DNA of 64,000 nt from CALINF01 sp039980455 (GCA_039980455.1 JBDXCG010000003.1:62001-126000), one strand, 5' to 3'. Counted from the first letter of the stretch, positions 49,695-60,200 are shown. Made by a program: numbers and translations. The notes: generated by a model not told the origin, from the letters alone.

Positions 49695-50308
49695 TGCGTG
49701 ACTTATTCAGTCTGGATAGTCGCCATGCCGAAGGCAAAATCGCTGGTGTTGATGAGGTGGGTAGAGGGCCGTTGGCCGGTGATGTAGTTACCGCTGCAGT
49801 GATACTCGATCCCGATAGGCCGATTCAGGGATTGAATGATTCCAAAAAGCTGACAGCGTCGCGCCGAGAGTCATTGGCTCAGCAGATCAAGGAGGAAGCG
49901 CTATGTTGGTCTATCGCAAGAGCCAGTGTGGAGGAGATAGACACCCTGAATATTCTGCAGGCATCGCTGCTGGCCATGCATCGCGCCGTAGAGCTACTGG
50001 ACCCACAGCCCACGTATGTGTTGGTAGACGGCAATCATTTACCCAAATGGCCATATGCATCCGAACCGGTGATCAAGGGCGACGCCCGGGTACCGGCGAT
50101 TGCTGCGGCGTCGATATTGGCCAAGGTGCAGCGTGATGCGGAACTTGCTGCTCTCGATGAGCTATATCCGGGGTATGGCTTTGCCCGTCACAAAGGGTAT
50201 CCCACCACTGCCCATTTGCAGGCGTTGGATGAGCTCGGTGTGACGGAAGTGCACCGAAAAAGCTATGCGCCAGTAAAAAAACTGTTAGCCGGCTCTCGCC
50301 CAGAGTAG
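49691..50308 (+). CDS. rnhB: Ribonuclease HII
   Basis: Removes single ribonucleotides and RNA from RNA-DNA hybrids. It is a 205-residue protein with the active-site start AGVDEVGRGPLAG (Asp and Glu), the third Asp in YVLVDGNHLP and the GDARVPAIAAASILAKV region with a later Asp (QRDAELAALDELYP). It lies between lpxB and dnaE, the usual gammaproteobacterial order. Two ATGs are adjacent at the start (ATGATG). Confidence 0.97.
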   Translation: MMRDLFSLDSRHAEGKIAGVDEVGRGPLAGDVVTAAVILDPDRPIQGLNDSKKLTASRRESLAQQIKEEALCWSIARASVEEIDTLNILQASLLAMHRAVELLDPQPTYVLVDGNHLPKWPYASEPVIKGDARVPAIAAASILAKVQRDAELAALDELYPGYGFARHKGYPTTAHLQALDELGVTEVHRKSYAPVKKLLAGSRPE

Positions 50309-50317
50309 AATTCTGAC

Positions 50318-53300
50318 ATGTCAGAATTTGTTCACCTGCGTCTCCACACAGAGTATTCCATCGTCGATGGTCTGCTTAGGATAAAACCACTCGTGGAGCG
50401 CGTAGCGGATCTGGGTATGCCCGCCGTTGCTATGACGGATGTGTGTAACTTCTACGGTCTGGTGAAGATGCACAAGGCCGCGTTTGCGGCTGGGGTGAAG
50501 CCCATCTTTGGGGTCGACCTGAATGTGAAGCAGGCTGACGACCCCGATCGCGCTTACCCTTTGTGCTTGCTTGCCATGAATCAGGCTGGCTACCGCAACC
50601 TTACTGAACTGATTTCTCAGGCCTATACAGAGGGTCAGCAACTCGGTGTCCCCTATGTCGAGCGCGAGTGGTTGGAGCAACACAGTGAGGGAGTGATCGC
50701 ACTGTCGGCGGGAGCTGCCGGTGACGTAGGTCAGGCTCTGGTGTCCGAGAAACCCGAGCTTGCTCGTGAGCGCGCAGCCTACTGGATGGGGCTGTATCCC
50801 GGTAGATTCTATCTGGAAGTCCATCGGGTGGGACGCGAGGGTGATGAGGCCCATTTGCATGCGGCCGTAGAGATGGCCGAGCAGTTACAGTGCCCGGTTG
50901 TGGCAACCAATGATGTTCGTTTCAAGGATGCCAGCGAGTTCGAAGCGCATGAGGCGCGGGTGTGTATACGCGAGTCGCGCACGTTGGACGACCCTCGTCG
51001 CAATCGCGCCTACACAGAGCAACAGTATCTGCGGTCTCCGCAGGAGATGGCGGAGCTGTTTCGTGACCTGCCCGAGGCACTGGCCAACACAGTAGAAATT
51101 GCCCAGCGCTGTAATGTCGTACTCGAGCTGGGTAAGCCCTACCTGCCCGACTATCCGGTACCTGCCGGGATGACAATGGATGAATATTTTCGTCAGCTGT
51201 CGTTTGAGGGTTTGGAAAAACGACTTGAAGTGATTCTGTCAGATGGCCGGGATGACTCGGTAGCCGGGCGCACAGCGTATACAGAGCGGCTCGAGTTCGA
51301 GCTCGACACTATTATTCAGATGGGATTCCCCGGTTACTTCCTGATCGTGATGGACTTTATCCGCTGGGCCAAACAGCACGACATTCCCGTCGGCCCGGGT
51401 CGTGGATCAGGTGCAGGCTCACTGGTTGCCTATGCGCTGGAAATTACCGACCTCGACCCGCTTGAATACGACCTTCTGTTCGAACGCTTTTTGAATCCCG
51501 AGCGGGTTTCAATGCCGGATTTTGACGTGGACTTCTGCATGGAGAAGCGCGATCTGGTGATTGACTATGTTGCCGATACTTACGGGCGTGAAGCGGTGTC
51601 GCAGATAATCACGTTCGGCACCTTGGCAGCGAAGGCGGTCGTACGCGATGTCGCCAGAGTCCAGGATAAGCCTTACGGGCTGGCAGACAAACTGTCGAAA
51701 ATGATTCCGTTTGAAGTGGGTATGACCCTTTCCAAGGCGCTGGAACAGGAGGAGCCCTTGCGTGACTTTCTTCAGGACGACGGTCAGGCCCAGGAAATCT
51801 GGGACATGGCTATCCAGCTGGAAGGTATTACCCGCAACGTGGGCAAGCACGCGGGTGGGGTGGTCATTGCGCCTTCGAGGCTGACAGACTTTTCACCGCT
51901 GTTCTGCGACGAGTCCGGCGGTGGCTTGGTCACCCAGTATGATAAAGGCGATGTCGAGGATGCCGGGCTGGTCAAGTTTGACTTCCTGGGTCTGCGCACG
52001 CTGACGATCATCGACTGGGCGGTGAAAATGATCAACGTGATGCGCGCCCAGCAGGACGAACTCCCTCTGGATATCATGCAGATTCCGCTGGTTGATGAGC
52101 CCACGTTTGATCTGCTCAAGTCGGCTGAAACCACCGCGGTGTTTCAGTTGGAATCCCGGGGCATGAAAGAACTGATCTCTCGCCTAAGACCGGACCGTTT
52201 CGAAGACATTATCGCCCTGGTTGCTTTGTTTCGGCCAGGCCCGCTGCAGTCGGGCATGGTGGAGAACTTCATCAACCGCAAACATGGTCGCGAGGAAATC
52301 TCATACCCAGACATCAGCTATCAACATGAGTGGCTCAAACCTATTCTGGAGCCAACTTACGGCATCATTCTCTACCAGGAACAGGTGATGCAAATAGCGC
52401 AGGAGCTGGCCGGCTATACACTCGGCGGTGCCGATATGCTGCGTCGCGCTATGGGAAAGAAAAAGCCCGAGGAGATGGCCAAGCAGCGCACTATCTTTGA
52501 GGATGGTGCGAGATCAAAAGGTGTCGATGGCACGCTGGCAATAAAGATTTTTGACCTGGTGGAAAAGTTTGCAGGCTACGGATTCAACAAGTCGCACTCC
52601 GCGGCTTATGCATTGGTGTCATATCAGACCGCTTGGCTGAAGCAGCATTACCCTGCGCCATTTATGGCTGCTGTGATGAGTTCTGAACTGGATAATACCG
52701 ACAAGATTGTGACGCTGGTGGAGGAGTGCCGGCGCATGGGTCTCACATTGAAGCTGCCGGACGTGAACGAGGGCCAACATATGTTCACGGTCAACGCGAC
52801 GCAGGAAGTGATCTACGGGCTAGGCGCTATCAAAGGGCTCGGTGAAGGGCCAATTGAAAATATTCTGAAAACCCGGGAGAGCGACGGGTCTTTTAGTGAT
52901 CTTTTTGATTTTTGTGCGCGCACCGATCCAAAGCGGGTGAATCGTAAGGCGATTGACGCTTTGATTCGATCCGGTGCATTTGACTCACTGCAAGAAGATC
53001 GGTGGGTATTAATGGCCTCCTTGGAGGATGCACTTAAGGCCGCAGAGCAAAATGCCAGTAATCGCGATAGCGGGATTGAAGATTTATTTGGGGAGGTGGT
53101 GCCGTCGTCCTCTACAGACTCCTGTGATGTCTACGCGGGATTTCGTCATGTGCGCGCGTGGTCTGACAAAGAGCGTCTAGGTGGCGAGAAGGATACGCTT
53201 GGCCTGTATGTAACCGGTCACCCGATCGACGAGTATGAGGCCGAGGTGCGCAAATTCGCGCCAGTGCGAATTGCCGATTTGCGTGCAGATAAGCAAGGCA

Positions 53301-53803
53301 ATCAGGTGTTGGCAGGATTGATCATGTCTGCCCGTACAATGAAAACACAGCGCGGCACCATGGCCATTTTGCAGTTGGACGATCGCAGCGCGCGTATCGA
53401 GGTCACGGTTTATTCTGAAGCCTACAATGCGCATCGCGAGCTATTAGTGAAAGACAGCATAGTCATTGTGGAGGGGCGGTTAGCTCAGGACGACTTCTCT
53501 GGTGGCCTGGTGATGCGTGCCAAGGAAGTGCGTAGTCTGCTGGAAGCTCGCGAGAACTATGCCAGAGAGCTATGTATCGATATTAGTGAAGATATGCTGT
53601 GCGACAAATTCTCCGATCAGCTCGAATCCATGCTCAGTAGTGCCGCTGGTGGAAGTTGCCCGGTATCGCTGGTGTATCGCCAGCAACACAACCTGGCTAG
53701 AGTAAAGCTAGGCGAGCGCTGGCAAGTGATTCCCAGTGACGAATTGATTCAGTCTCTGCGCGACTGCGTGGGGAACGAGCGGGTCTCTTTACAGTATTCC
53801 TGA
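50318..53803 (+). CDS. dnaE: DNA polymerase III alpha subunit
   Basis: The replicative polymerase of 1161 residues, the expected size for DnaE1. The N-terminal PHP domain starts FVHLRLHTEYSIVDGLLRI, the polymerase active site has GPGRGSGAGSLVAYAL and the catalytic aspartates in PDFDVDFCMEKRDLVIDY. Later domains are the fingers (KKKPEEMAKQR), the helix-hairpin-helix region (YGLGAIKGLG) and an OB-fold (about 985-1070) with TQRGTMAILQLDD. The C-terminal tail is as usual. Unlike in E. coli, accA does not follow it. Confidence 0.98.
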   Translation: MSEFVHLRLHTEYSIVDGLLRIKPLVERVADLGMPAVAMTDVCNFYGLVKMHKAAFAAGVKPIFGVDLNVKQADDPDRAYPLCLLAMNQAGYRNLTELISQAYTEGQQLGVPYVEREWLEQHSEGVIALSAGAAGDVGQALVSEKPELARERAAYWMGLYPGRFYLEVHRVGREGDEAHLHAAVEMAEQLQCPVVATNDVRFKDASEFEAHEARVCIRESRTLDDPRRNRAYTEQQYLRSPQEMAELFRDLPEALANTVEIAQRCNVVLELGKPYLPDYPVPAGMTMDEYFRQLSFEGLEKRLEVILSDGRDDSVAGRTAYTERLEFELDTIIQMGFPGYFLIVMDFIRWAKQHDIPVGPGRGSGAGSLVAYALEITDLDPLEYDLLFERFLNPERVSMPDFDVDFCMEKRDLVIDYVADTYGREAVSQIITFGTLAAKAVVRDVARVQDKPYGLADKLSKMIPFEVGMTLSKALEQEEPLRDFLQDDGQAQEIWDMAIQLEGITRNVGKHAGGVVIAPSRLTDFSPLFCDESGGGLVTQYDKGDVEDAGLVKFDFLGLRTLTIIDWAVKMINVMRAQQDELPLDIMQIPLVDEPTFDLLKSAETTAVFQLESRGMKELISRLRPDRFEDIIALVALFRPGPLQSGMVENFINRKHGREEISYPDISYQHEWLKPILEPTYGIILYQEQVMQIAQELAGYTLGGADMLRRAMGKKKPEEMAKQRTIFEDGARSKGVDGTLAIKIFDLVEKFAGYGFNKSHSAAYALVSYQTAWLKQHYPAPFMAAVMSSELDNTDKIVTLVEECRRMGLTLKLPDVNEGQHMFTVNATQEVIYGLGAIKGLGEGPIENILKTRESDGSFSDLFDFCARTDPKRVNRKAIDALIRSGAFDSLQEDRWVLMASLEDALKAAEQNASNRDSGIEDLFGEVVPSSSTDSCDVYAGFRHVRAWSDKERLGGEKDTLGLYVTGHPIDEYEAEVRKFAPVRIADLRADKQGNQVLAGLIMSARTMKTQRGTMAILQLDDRSARIEVTVYSEAYNAHRELLVKDSIVIVEGRLAQDDFSGGLVMRAKEVRSLLEARENYARELCIDISEDMLCDKFSDQLESMLSSAAGGSCPVSLVYRQQHNLARVKLGERWQVIPSDELIQSLRDCVGNERVSLQYS

Positions 53804-53818
53804 GGGAAAAGTTACGCA

Positions 53819-54313
53819 ATGCGACTGGCCTTAACTCTGCTTATTCCTACATTGCTGGCTGTAGTGACAGGCTGCGCAGAGCATACGCCTGAGTGCCCGC
53901 ATACAGGCCCGGCGGATTATGCGCCCAGCGCGGGTTGCCTGGGACTGGTTCACGGTAAAGCGCTGGTTGTTCAATCTCGAATGGGCGGCATTAGTCCTCC
54001 GGGTGGCAGTGCTCGAGAGGGCGAATCCGCGCAGTGCGCAGCGCATCGTGAAACGCTCGAGGAAACTGGTCTCGATCTTAAGCCCGGGAAATTGCTGCAT
54101 ACCTTCGACACCGGGTTTAACTTGTATCTGTGTGACATCCACGCAGGATCAGGGGCGATCGACCCTGTTCATATTGATGAGGTAAAGCAGGCATTTTGGT
54201 TGCCTGTGGGTGAGTTCGATCAACACAGTTGGCGGTTTGAAGGGCAGGGCGAGGCGTTGAGCCAATTACTGCTTCAGCTGGCCACACAAAGGAGTACAGA
54301 GAGTAATGAGTGA
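53819..54313 (+). CDS. Nudix-box lipoprotein (periplasmic Nudix hydrolase candidate)
   Basis: A small protein of 164 residues. The signal peptide ends in the lipobox VVTGC (Cys19), so the protein is probably lipid-anchored outside the cytoplasm. Residues 63-85 fit the Nudix box G-x5-E-x7-REUxEExGU exactly (Gly63, Glu69, Arg77-Glu78, Glu81-Glu82, Gly84). The rest is a compact Nudix fold with FDTGFNLYLCDIHAG and an acidic end. Nudix enzymes hydrolyse nucleoside diphosphate derivatives, and these are rare in the periplasm; the substrate is unknown. It starts 15 bases after dnaE and overlaps the DUF1244 gene by eight bases. Confidence 0.82.
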   Translation: MRLALTLLIPTLLAVVTGCAEHTPECPHTGPADYAPSAGCLGLVHGKALVVQSRMGGISPPGGSAREGESAQCAAHRETLEETGLDLKPGKLLHTFDTGFNLYLCDIHAGSGAIDPVHIDEVKQAFWLPVGEFDQHSWRFEGQGEALSQLLLQLATQRSTESNE

Positions 54314-54587
54314 CAAAGACAAGATAGAAGCTGCAGTATTTCGGCGCTTGCTGGCGCACCTTGACGATCGTAAAGACGTACAAAACATCGAGCTGATGAA
54401 TCTAGCCGGATTTTGCAGGAATTGCCTCTCCAAGTGGTATGTGGCTGCAGCAGAAGAGGCCGGCGATAACGTCGACTACGATGCGGCTCGAGAGCGCGTA
54501 TACGGTATGCCCTATGGTGAGTGGAAAGATCAGTATCAAAAAGAAGCGACCGCTGAGCAGCTCGCCGCGTTCAGTAAAAAAGACTAG
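54306..54587 (+). CDS. DUF1244 protein
   Basis: A 93-residue cytoplasmic protein of a conserved proteobacterial family of unknown function. The characteristic core is VQNIELMNLAGFCRNCLSKW, with two conserved cysteines (CRNC), followed by YGMPYGEWKDQYQ. The paired cysteines hint at a metal or redox site, though none is known. The start overlaps the end of the Nudix lipoprotein gene by eight bases and is preceded by AAGGAG. Confidence 0.9.
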   Translation: MSDKDKIEAAVFRRLLAHLDDRKDVQNIELMNLAGFCRNCLSKWYVAAAEEAGDNVDYDAARERVYGMPYGEWKDQYQKEATAEQLAAFSKKD

Positions 54588-54614
54588 TCACTTCACAGGA
54601 CAGTTTCTCTGGCT

Positions 54615-55019
54615 CTACAAGGGGCCATAAGGTAGGAAGCGGTTATCACTCACGGAACGAATCCAGCGCAGCAGGTCCTTATCCAGTCGCTGGCCGCGCA
54701 CGCGAAGTTCGCGGGCCAATGGGATAACAGGAGAGCGTTCGCCTGCCTCCCACCCTGGTAGATTTTCTGCAACACAAAGAAAGCGGATGAGGCTGAGCAA
54801 CTCAGAATCTGACAGGCTCCTCGCCGCCGCTCCCCAATTTTCCGGGTTCACCTGCATTACGCCTGATAAGCGCTCGTTCTCTTGTGCGGACAGGTGGTCC
54901 CCAAGAGCGTCTAGAGGCAAGCTTTCTGCCAGCTTCACCAGATTAGTGAGTGTTGCTTCATCCAGTATGAGTGCCGCTGCAGCAGCTTGATTGTCGGGAT
55001 CCCAGGAACCGATCGCCAT
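54615..55019 (-). CDS. Uncharacterised small protein
   Basis: A 134-residue protein, mostly helical, without signal peptide or membrane segment. It ends in a basic/aromatic segment (LLRWIRSVSDNRFLPYGPL) that I recall from conserved hypothetical proteins in other gammaproteobacteria, but I cannot give a family name. The start at 55019 has GAGG 6 bases upstream; the frame extends four codons further. It converges on the DUF1244 gene, 27 bases away. The function is unknown. Confidence 0.7.
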   Translation of the reverse strand: MAIGSWDPDNQAAAAALILDEATLTNLVKLAESLPLDALGDHLSAQENERLSGVMQVNPENWGAAARSLSDSELLSLIRFLCVAENLPGWEAGERSPVIPLARELRVRGQRLDKDLLRWIRSVSDNRFLPYGPL

Positions 55020-55079
55020 GGCGCACCTCAAAGAGTCGATGTGCCGCAGTATAAAGAAGTCTGGTGCTAACTGTCTCGT

Positions 55080-55415
55080 TTACCGCAATTCCTGCGTTTC
55101 CTGGATATCTTGTAGTTCCTGGAGATAGTTCAGCCGTGTAGCGTAGGGCTCCAATGCGGCGTTAGCAGTGCGTATAAGAACCCCAGATACAGATCGCTGC
55201 TCGGGCTCTTTGCTGGTCAAGCGCGCCCCTAACTCATCGAGTCCCTCGCCAATCACAGCTGCGCTTTCCACTATAGCTTGCAGCAGAAGCATCTCGGCCA
55301 TCACGATATTGCTCATGGTGTTGCCAGGCAGCGCACTGCTTCGCTTCGTGTCCGTCGTACCATGAGTGGAGCCGGCTGGCATACCAGCTGCGTTTTTCGC
55401 TGTAGGGGTGGGCAT
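55080..55415 (-). CDS. Uncharacterised small protein
   Basis: A 111-residue protein that I do not recognise. The first 35 residues are Thr/Ser/Ala/Gly-rich and look disordered; the rest is predicted helical (MSNIVMAEMLLLQAIVES, then LDELGARLTSKEPEQR) and ends in Gln/Glu-rich QELQDIQETQELR. There is no signal peptide. The start at 55415 is supported by GGAG 6 bases upstream. It precedes the 54615 gene on the same strand with a 60-base gap. Confidence 0.55.
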   Translation of the reverse strand: MPTPTAKNAAGMPAGSTHGTTDTKRSSALPGNTMSNIVMAEMLLLQAIVESAAVIGEGLDELGARLTSKEPEQRSVSGVLIRTANAALEPYATRLNYLQELQDIQETQELR

Positions 55416-55533
55416 GATTAACTCCAGCAATTGCCTTGATTTGGTGCGTCTAATGTTCGTTTCGGTGCGTGTTGGTGCAAATTTTCATGCTTTGGCTGTT
55501 TAAATGCGTCGCCAAAGACTCTCACGGAGATTT

Positions 55534-55638
55534 ATGCAAACCTCGTACCAGCGGCGGCGCAATCATATACATCAGGGTGAACTTTGCAAGATCCCGGGCG
55601 TGCCGGTTGTCGTGGGTTTGAATTCCTTGGAGGCCTAA
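55534..55638 (+). CDS. Possible 34-codon small open frame
   Basis: A 34-codon frame starts with ATG after GGAGA (three bases away, shorter than ideal) and stops at TAA. The product is basic (SYQRRRNHIHQ). It lies in the 249-base gap upstream of the sulfatase gene. It could be a leader peptide or chance. Confidence 0.15.
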   Translation: MQTSYQRRRNHIHQGELCKIPGVPVVVGLNSLEA

Positions 55639-55679
55639 TAGATACTCTCGGCCTCAAACAATAACGATAAGGTGATGTC

Positions 55680-57215
55680 ATGGTACATCGTGGATTCCGC
55701 AATTCCTTTCTTCTGTGGGCGATCTTGGCAATTGCTCTGCCTGCTCAGGCGGCAGATAAACCCAATATTCTGGTGATCTGGGGCGACGACATAGGTATCA
55801 CCAACATTAGCGCATATGGCGACGGCATTATGGGCTATCGCACCCCCAATATTGATCGCATCGCCAGCGAGGGTGTTCGTTTTCTAGACTACTACGGCGA
55901 TCAGAGTTGTACGGCCGGACGTTCAAGCTTTATCACCGGCCAGTCCGGTCTGCGCACGGGCCTCACCAAGGTAGGCCTGCCCGGATCAGATATGGGGATA
56001 CAGGATCGTGATGTCACGATCGCCGAAGTGCTTAAGTCCAAAGGTTATGCCACAGGTCAGTTTGGCAAGAACCACTTTGGCGACAAGGATAAGTTCCTGC
56101 CCACCAATCACGGCTTCGATGAATTTCTGGGCAACCTATATCATTTGAACGCGGAAGAAGAACCCGAGGACATAGATTATCCGAAGGATCCCCGTTTTCG
56201 CGAAAGGTTTGGTCCACGTGGCGTGATTCGCTCCTATGCCGACGGGCGTATTGAAGACACAGGACCGCTGACCCGCAAGCGCATGGAAACAGCAGATGAA
56301 GAGTTTATCGCGGCGGCCCGTAGCTTCATCGATCGACAGGTGCAGGCAGACAAGCCGTTTTTTGCCTGGGTTAACACAACCGGTATGCACTTTCGCACCC
56401 ACCCTGCAAAGAAGCATTTAGGTAAGTCTGGTCAGGGGCCCTACAACGATGTGATGGTTGCACACGACGAACTGGTAGGACAGTTGCTCGATCAGTTGGA
56501 TGAATTGAAGATTGCTGACAACACCATTGTGTTCTACTCCACAGACAACGGTGTTCACTACAACACTTGGCCTGATGCCGGAATCACTCCGTTCCGCAGT
56601 GAGAAGAATTCCAACTGGGAAGGAGCGTATCGGGTGCCAGCTGTGATGCGCTGGCCTGGTAAAATCAAGCCAGGGCAGGTATCAGCGGAAATCATGTCTC
56701 ATCTTGACTGGATGCCGACGTTGGCGGCCGCTGCTGGCGACACTGATTTGAAACAACGCATGCTCAAGGGAACGCGCATTGGTTCCAAGAATGCGAAGCT
56801 GCACCTGGATGGATATAACTTTCTGCCGTATCTCATGGGTGAGGTAGAGCAGGGGCCACGCCGAGAGTTTCATTATCTGAATGACGAAGGCCTGCCCGTA
56901 GGTGTGCGCGTTGGTGACTGGAAAATTGTCTACGCGGAAAACCGTGCCAGAACGATGGCGCTGTGGGCAGAGCCCTTTGTTACTTTGCGTATGTTCAAGA
57001 TATTTAATCTGCGTCGCGACCCGTTTGAGCGGGCTGATCTTAACTCCAACACTTATTGGGATTGGATGATCGACAAAGCCGCGCAGGGATATCTGGGTCT
57101 CAGTGTTACGTCGCAGTTTCTGATGACCTTCGAGCAATATCCGCCCAGCCAGAAAACCGACTCCTGGTCTATCGACAAGCTAACCGAGCGTTATCTTGGA
57201 ACGCGCTCAGATTAG
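55680..57215 (+). CDS. Secreted arylsulfatase (formylglycine-type)
   Basis: An alkaline-phosphatase-superfamily sulfatase of 511 residues. The signal peptide ends PAQAA. The metal-binding start is NILVIWGDDIG (Asp36, Asp37); the catalytic Cys77 lies in SCTAGRSS, the C-x-A-x-R form in which Cys is oxidised to formylglycine; and the second active-site region is GKNHFGD and YSTDNGVH. The organism should thus hydrolyse sulfate esters such as those of marine polysaccharides, which is inference. No formylglycine-generating enzyme gene is in the window. The gene stands alone and ends before a terminator. Confidence 0.95.
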   Translation: MVHRGFRNSFLLWAILAIALPAQAADKPNILVIWGDDIGITNISAYGDGIMGYRTPNIDRIASEGVRFLDYYGDQSCTAGRSSFITGQSGLRTGLTKVGLPGSDMGIQDRDVTIAEVLKSKGYATGQFGKNHFGDKDKFLPTNHGFDEFLGNLYHLNAEEEPEDIDYPKDPRFRERFGPRGVIRSYADGRIEDTGPLTRKRMETADEEFIAAARSFIDRQVQADKPFFAWVNTTGMHFRTHPAKKHLGKSGQGPYNDVMVAHDELVGQLLDQLDELKIADNTIVFYSTDNGVHYNTWPDAGITPFRSEKNSNWEGAYRVPAVMRWPGKIKPGQVSAEIMSHLDWMPTLAAAAGDTDLKQRMLKGTRIGSKNAKLHLDGYNFLPYLMGEVEQGPRREFHYLNDEGLPVGVRVGDWKIVYAENRARTMALWAEPFVTLRMFKIFNLRRDPFERADLNSNTYWDWMIDKAAQGYLGLSVTSQFLMTFEQYPPSQKTDSWSIDKLTERYLGTRSD

Positions 57216-57243
57216 TTCGATTAAGAAGTAGATTTGGCAGATT

Positions 57244-57271
57244 GGCTCCCTGAGCAATCCGGGGAGCCTTT
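57244..57271. terminator. Intrinsic terminator between the sulfatase and RND genes
   Basis: GGCTCCC (57244-57250) pairs with GGGAGCC (57262-57268), followed by TTTA. The two genes converge here, and it can serve the sulfatase gene. Confidence 0.5.
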
Positions 57272-57276
57272 ACAGA

Positions 57277-60200
57277 TCAGGATGTAGCGTGTTTTGACGC
57301 CTTACCTTTTGGGAACAGGCGCATCTTGAGTCGCGCCATTGCTTTGGCACAATCATCCCCGATCACATATAGCGCAGGCACCATTAGCAGGCTGACAAAC
57401 AGCGCGAACAGTACACCAAAGGCAAGCGATAGGACGGCAGGCTTCAAAAATTCTGCGCTGGTGGAGCGTTCGGACATGATAGGAATCAGTCCAACGAAGG
57501 TGGTCACAGTGGTTAGCAATATCGGGCGGAAGCGGTTGGTTGCTGCTCGCAGAACCGCATCAATGATGTCATAGCCCTGGTCACGCATGCGCCGAATATA
57601 ATCCACCAGCACCAGGTTGTCGTTCACCACCACGCCTGCTGCAGCCCCAATACCAAAATAGGAGAATAGCGCCATCGGCAGATCGAAAATCAAATGGCCG
57701 AAGATCGCACCCATAAAGCCAAAGGGTATAGCGGTCATAATCAAAAGTGGTAGCCAGTAGGAGTGAAAGGCAACCGCAATCAAGGCATACATCATAAACA
57801 ACGCTATCGCATACAGTGATACGATTTCGGTCATAAACTGCTCTTCGTCTTCTTGCTGTCCGCCTTTGAGTATCTTGAGGCCCGGGTAGCGCTCTGCCAA
57901 TTTTGGTAGGAAGTTGTCGTTGATATCCTTGGTAATGTCGCCGATTGAGTCCTTCTCCATATCAGCGCGAACATACACAACGCGCTCGCCATCCCGGCGC
58001 TGTATTCTTTGCACGCCCGCGCCTATCTCGATGTCTACCACTGAGAAAAGAGGGACTTCGCGGCCGTCAGCTGTTCTCACTCTGAAGTTGTCTAGACTCG
58101 CCAGGTTGCTGCGCAGCTCCATGGGATATTTAACCATCACCTTAACGTCGCCGTTGGCACGTGGCAGTCGCTGCACTTCCTCGCCGAAGTACGCCTGGCG
58201 AATTTGGGCAGATACGTCATTCAAGCTGATGCCGAGCTTCTCTGCACCGGGTTTCATGTTGATGAGTAGCTCGTCGAGATCGCCGCGCTGGCTGTCTCGA
58301 ACATAGAAGGTGCTACTGAAGCTGCGCAAGTGCGCCTGCAGCTCTTTACTCGCTGATTGCAGCATATCCAAGTCACGATGGCGAAGCAGGAAAGTAGCGT
58401 CTGATCCTCCGTCGGTCAGTGAGTAATTCACCTCGATGGAGTCTGCATCTGGAATTTCCCCCACAAGTTTTCGCAAGCGATCGGCAGCTTCTCTTGCCGA
58501 CATGTCACGCTCCTCCGGAGGGTACAACTTGACGATGGCGATGACATTGTCGCGCCTTACCCGCGTGTACCATCCCTGCACCAGCTGAGCGCTGGACTCG
58601 CCGGACTCGGCAGCTTCACGATCAAACTGTTCAATAAGCTGTTCTTCTGCCCGCTGCAACTGATCTAATACCTGCAGAGCGCGTGCATAGGGTGTGCCTG
58701 TGGGCAGTTCCACTTGGATATAGATATCGTCGCGCTCAACCTGAGGTGTAAAATAGAACTTCACCCAGCCACTGGAAAACAATCCAAGGCTCACGATAAA
58801 GCTGGCGACAAACAAGCTGGCAGTCAGTCCCCTGTGCTTAAGCGCCCAGTTTAGTAGGGGCTTATACCAATTGTTGGCGAAGTCGATGATACTGTGCTCG
58901 ATGCGCTGCTGGCGCAGTGCTAGCCCTTTGAGCTCCTCGCGATGGTCCAAGTGGCGCAGGTGTGAGGGTAGGATAAAGAATGCCTCAACCACTGAAGCCA
59001 CCAGAGCAAAGGAAATCACAATAGACAATTGCCGGGTAATCTGCGCGGCATCGCCCGTGACGAATAACCAGGGCGCGAAGGCAATAATAGTTGTTAGCAC
59101 GGCGAAAATTACGGGCCGACTGACAGACATTGCTCCCTTGATCGCCGCTGCGCTACCTCCCCCAAGTTCGTGCGCGTGCTGGTGAATACTTTCACCTACC
59201 ACAATGGCGTCATCCACAACGATGCCCAGTACTAGCAGAAAGGCAAATGTGGAGATTACATTCAGCGAAACATCGTTTGCCGGTAACAAGGCAAAAGAGC
59301 CCATGAAGGCCACGCCGATGCCAGCCGTTACCCAGAGGGCTACCTTGGGTCGCAGCGATAGCATCAAGATACAGAACACCAGTAACAGCCCCAAAAACGA
59401 GGACTCACCAATGAGTTCCATACGCGAGGTGTAAATGTCAGCGGTATCAAACCAAAGAGTGAGGTCTATACCTTCAGGCATACGAGGCTTGGCTTCTTCC
59501 AGCCAGGCTTTTACCGCGTCGCTGGATTTAACCACCTGCATATCATCGGTGCTTTGTACCTGAATCAATACGGCCGGCTGACCATTCATAGTGGCCAGAA
59601 TCTGATTTTCCTCGAAGCCATCAATTACGGTGGCAACATCACCAACGCGAATCACCGCCCCCTCTGGCGTTTGACGCACAACAATGCGCTCAAAGTCCTG
59701 CTCGGTATCAGCGAGATTGCGAGCTCGTAATTGAACGTCGCCCGTGTCCGTTCGAACCTGCCCGGAGGACAGGTTGATAGAGTTTGAGCGAATCGCTGCT
59801 GCAACTTCGCTAAAGCTGAGTTTATAGCGACGCAATGCTGCTTCCGATAGCTCTATAGTGACTTCTTCTCTGCGTGACCCGAAAAGTTCTATCGTGGAGA
59901 TATAGGGCAGGGCAGCCACTTCATCGCGCAGGTCTTCGGCTAGCCGCGTTAGCTCTCGTTCACTTACGTCACCATGTACCGCAATGCGTAGCATCTCCTG
60001 CCGGTACTCGGTGCGCTGTATTCTGGGGTTTTCGATGTCTCTGGGTAGTGACGTTACAGAATCTACCGCGCTCTTTACATCGTTGAGAAAGGCGTTGATG
60101 TCGACGTCGGGAAAAGTAGTCACTTCGATGCGACCAAAGTTTTCGGTGGCGGTGGAGTAAATGTGTAGCACGCGGTCGATGTTCTTGAGCGCTTCCTCAA

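Noticed and set aside
44000..54300. Search for CRISPR repeats, transposase genes or phage genes
   Set aside because: No direct repeat units with spacers and no transposase, integrase or capsid-like frames were seen here or elsewhere in the window.
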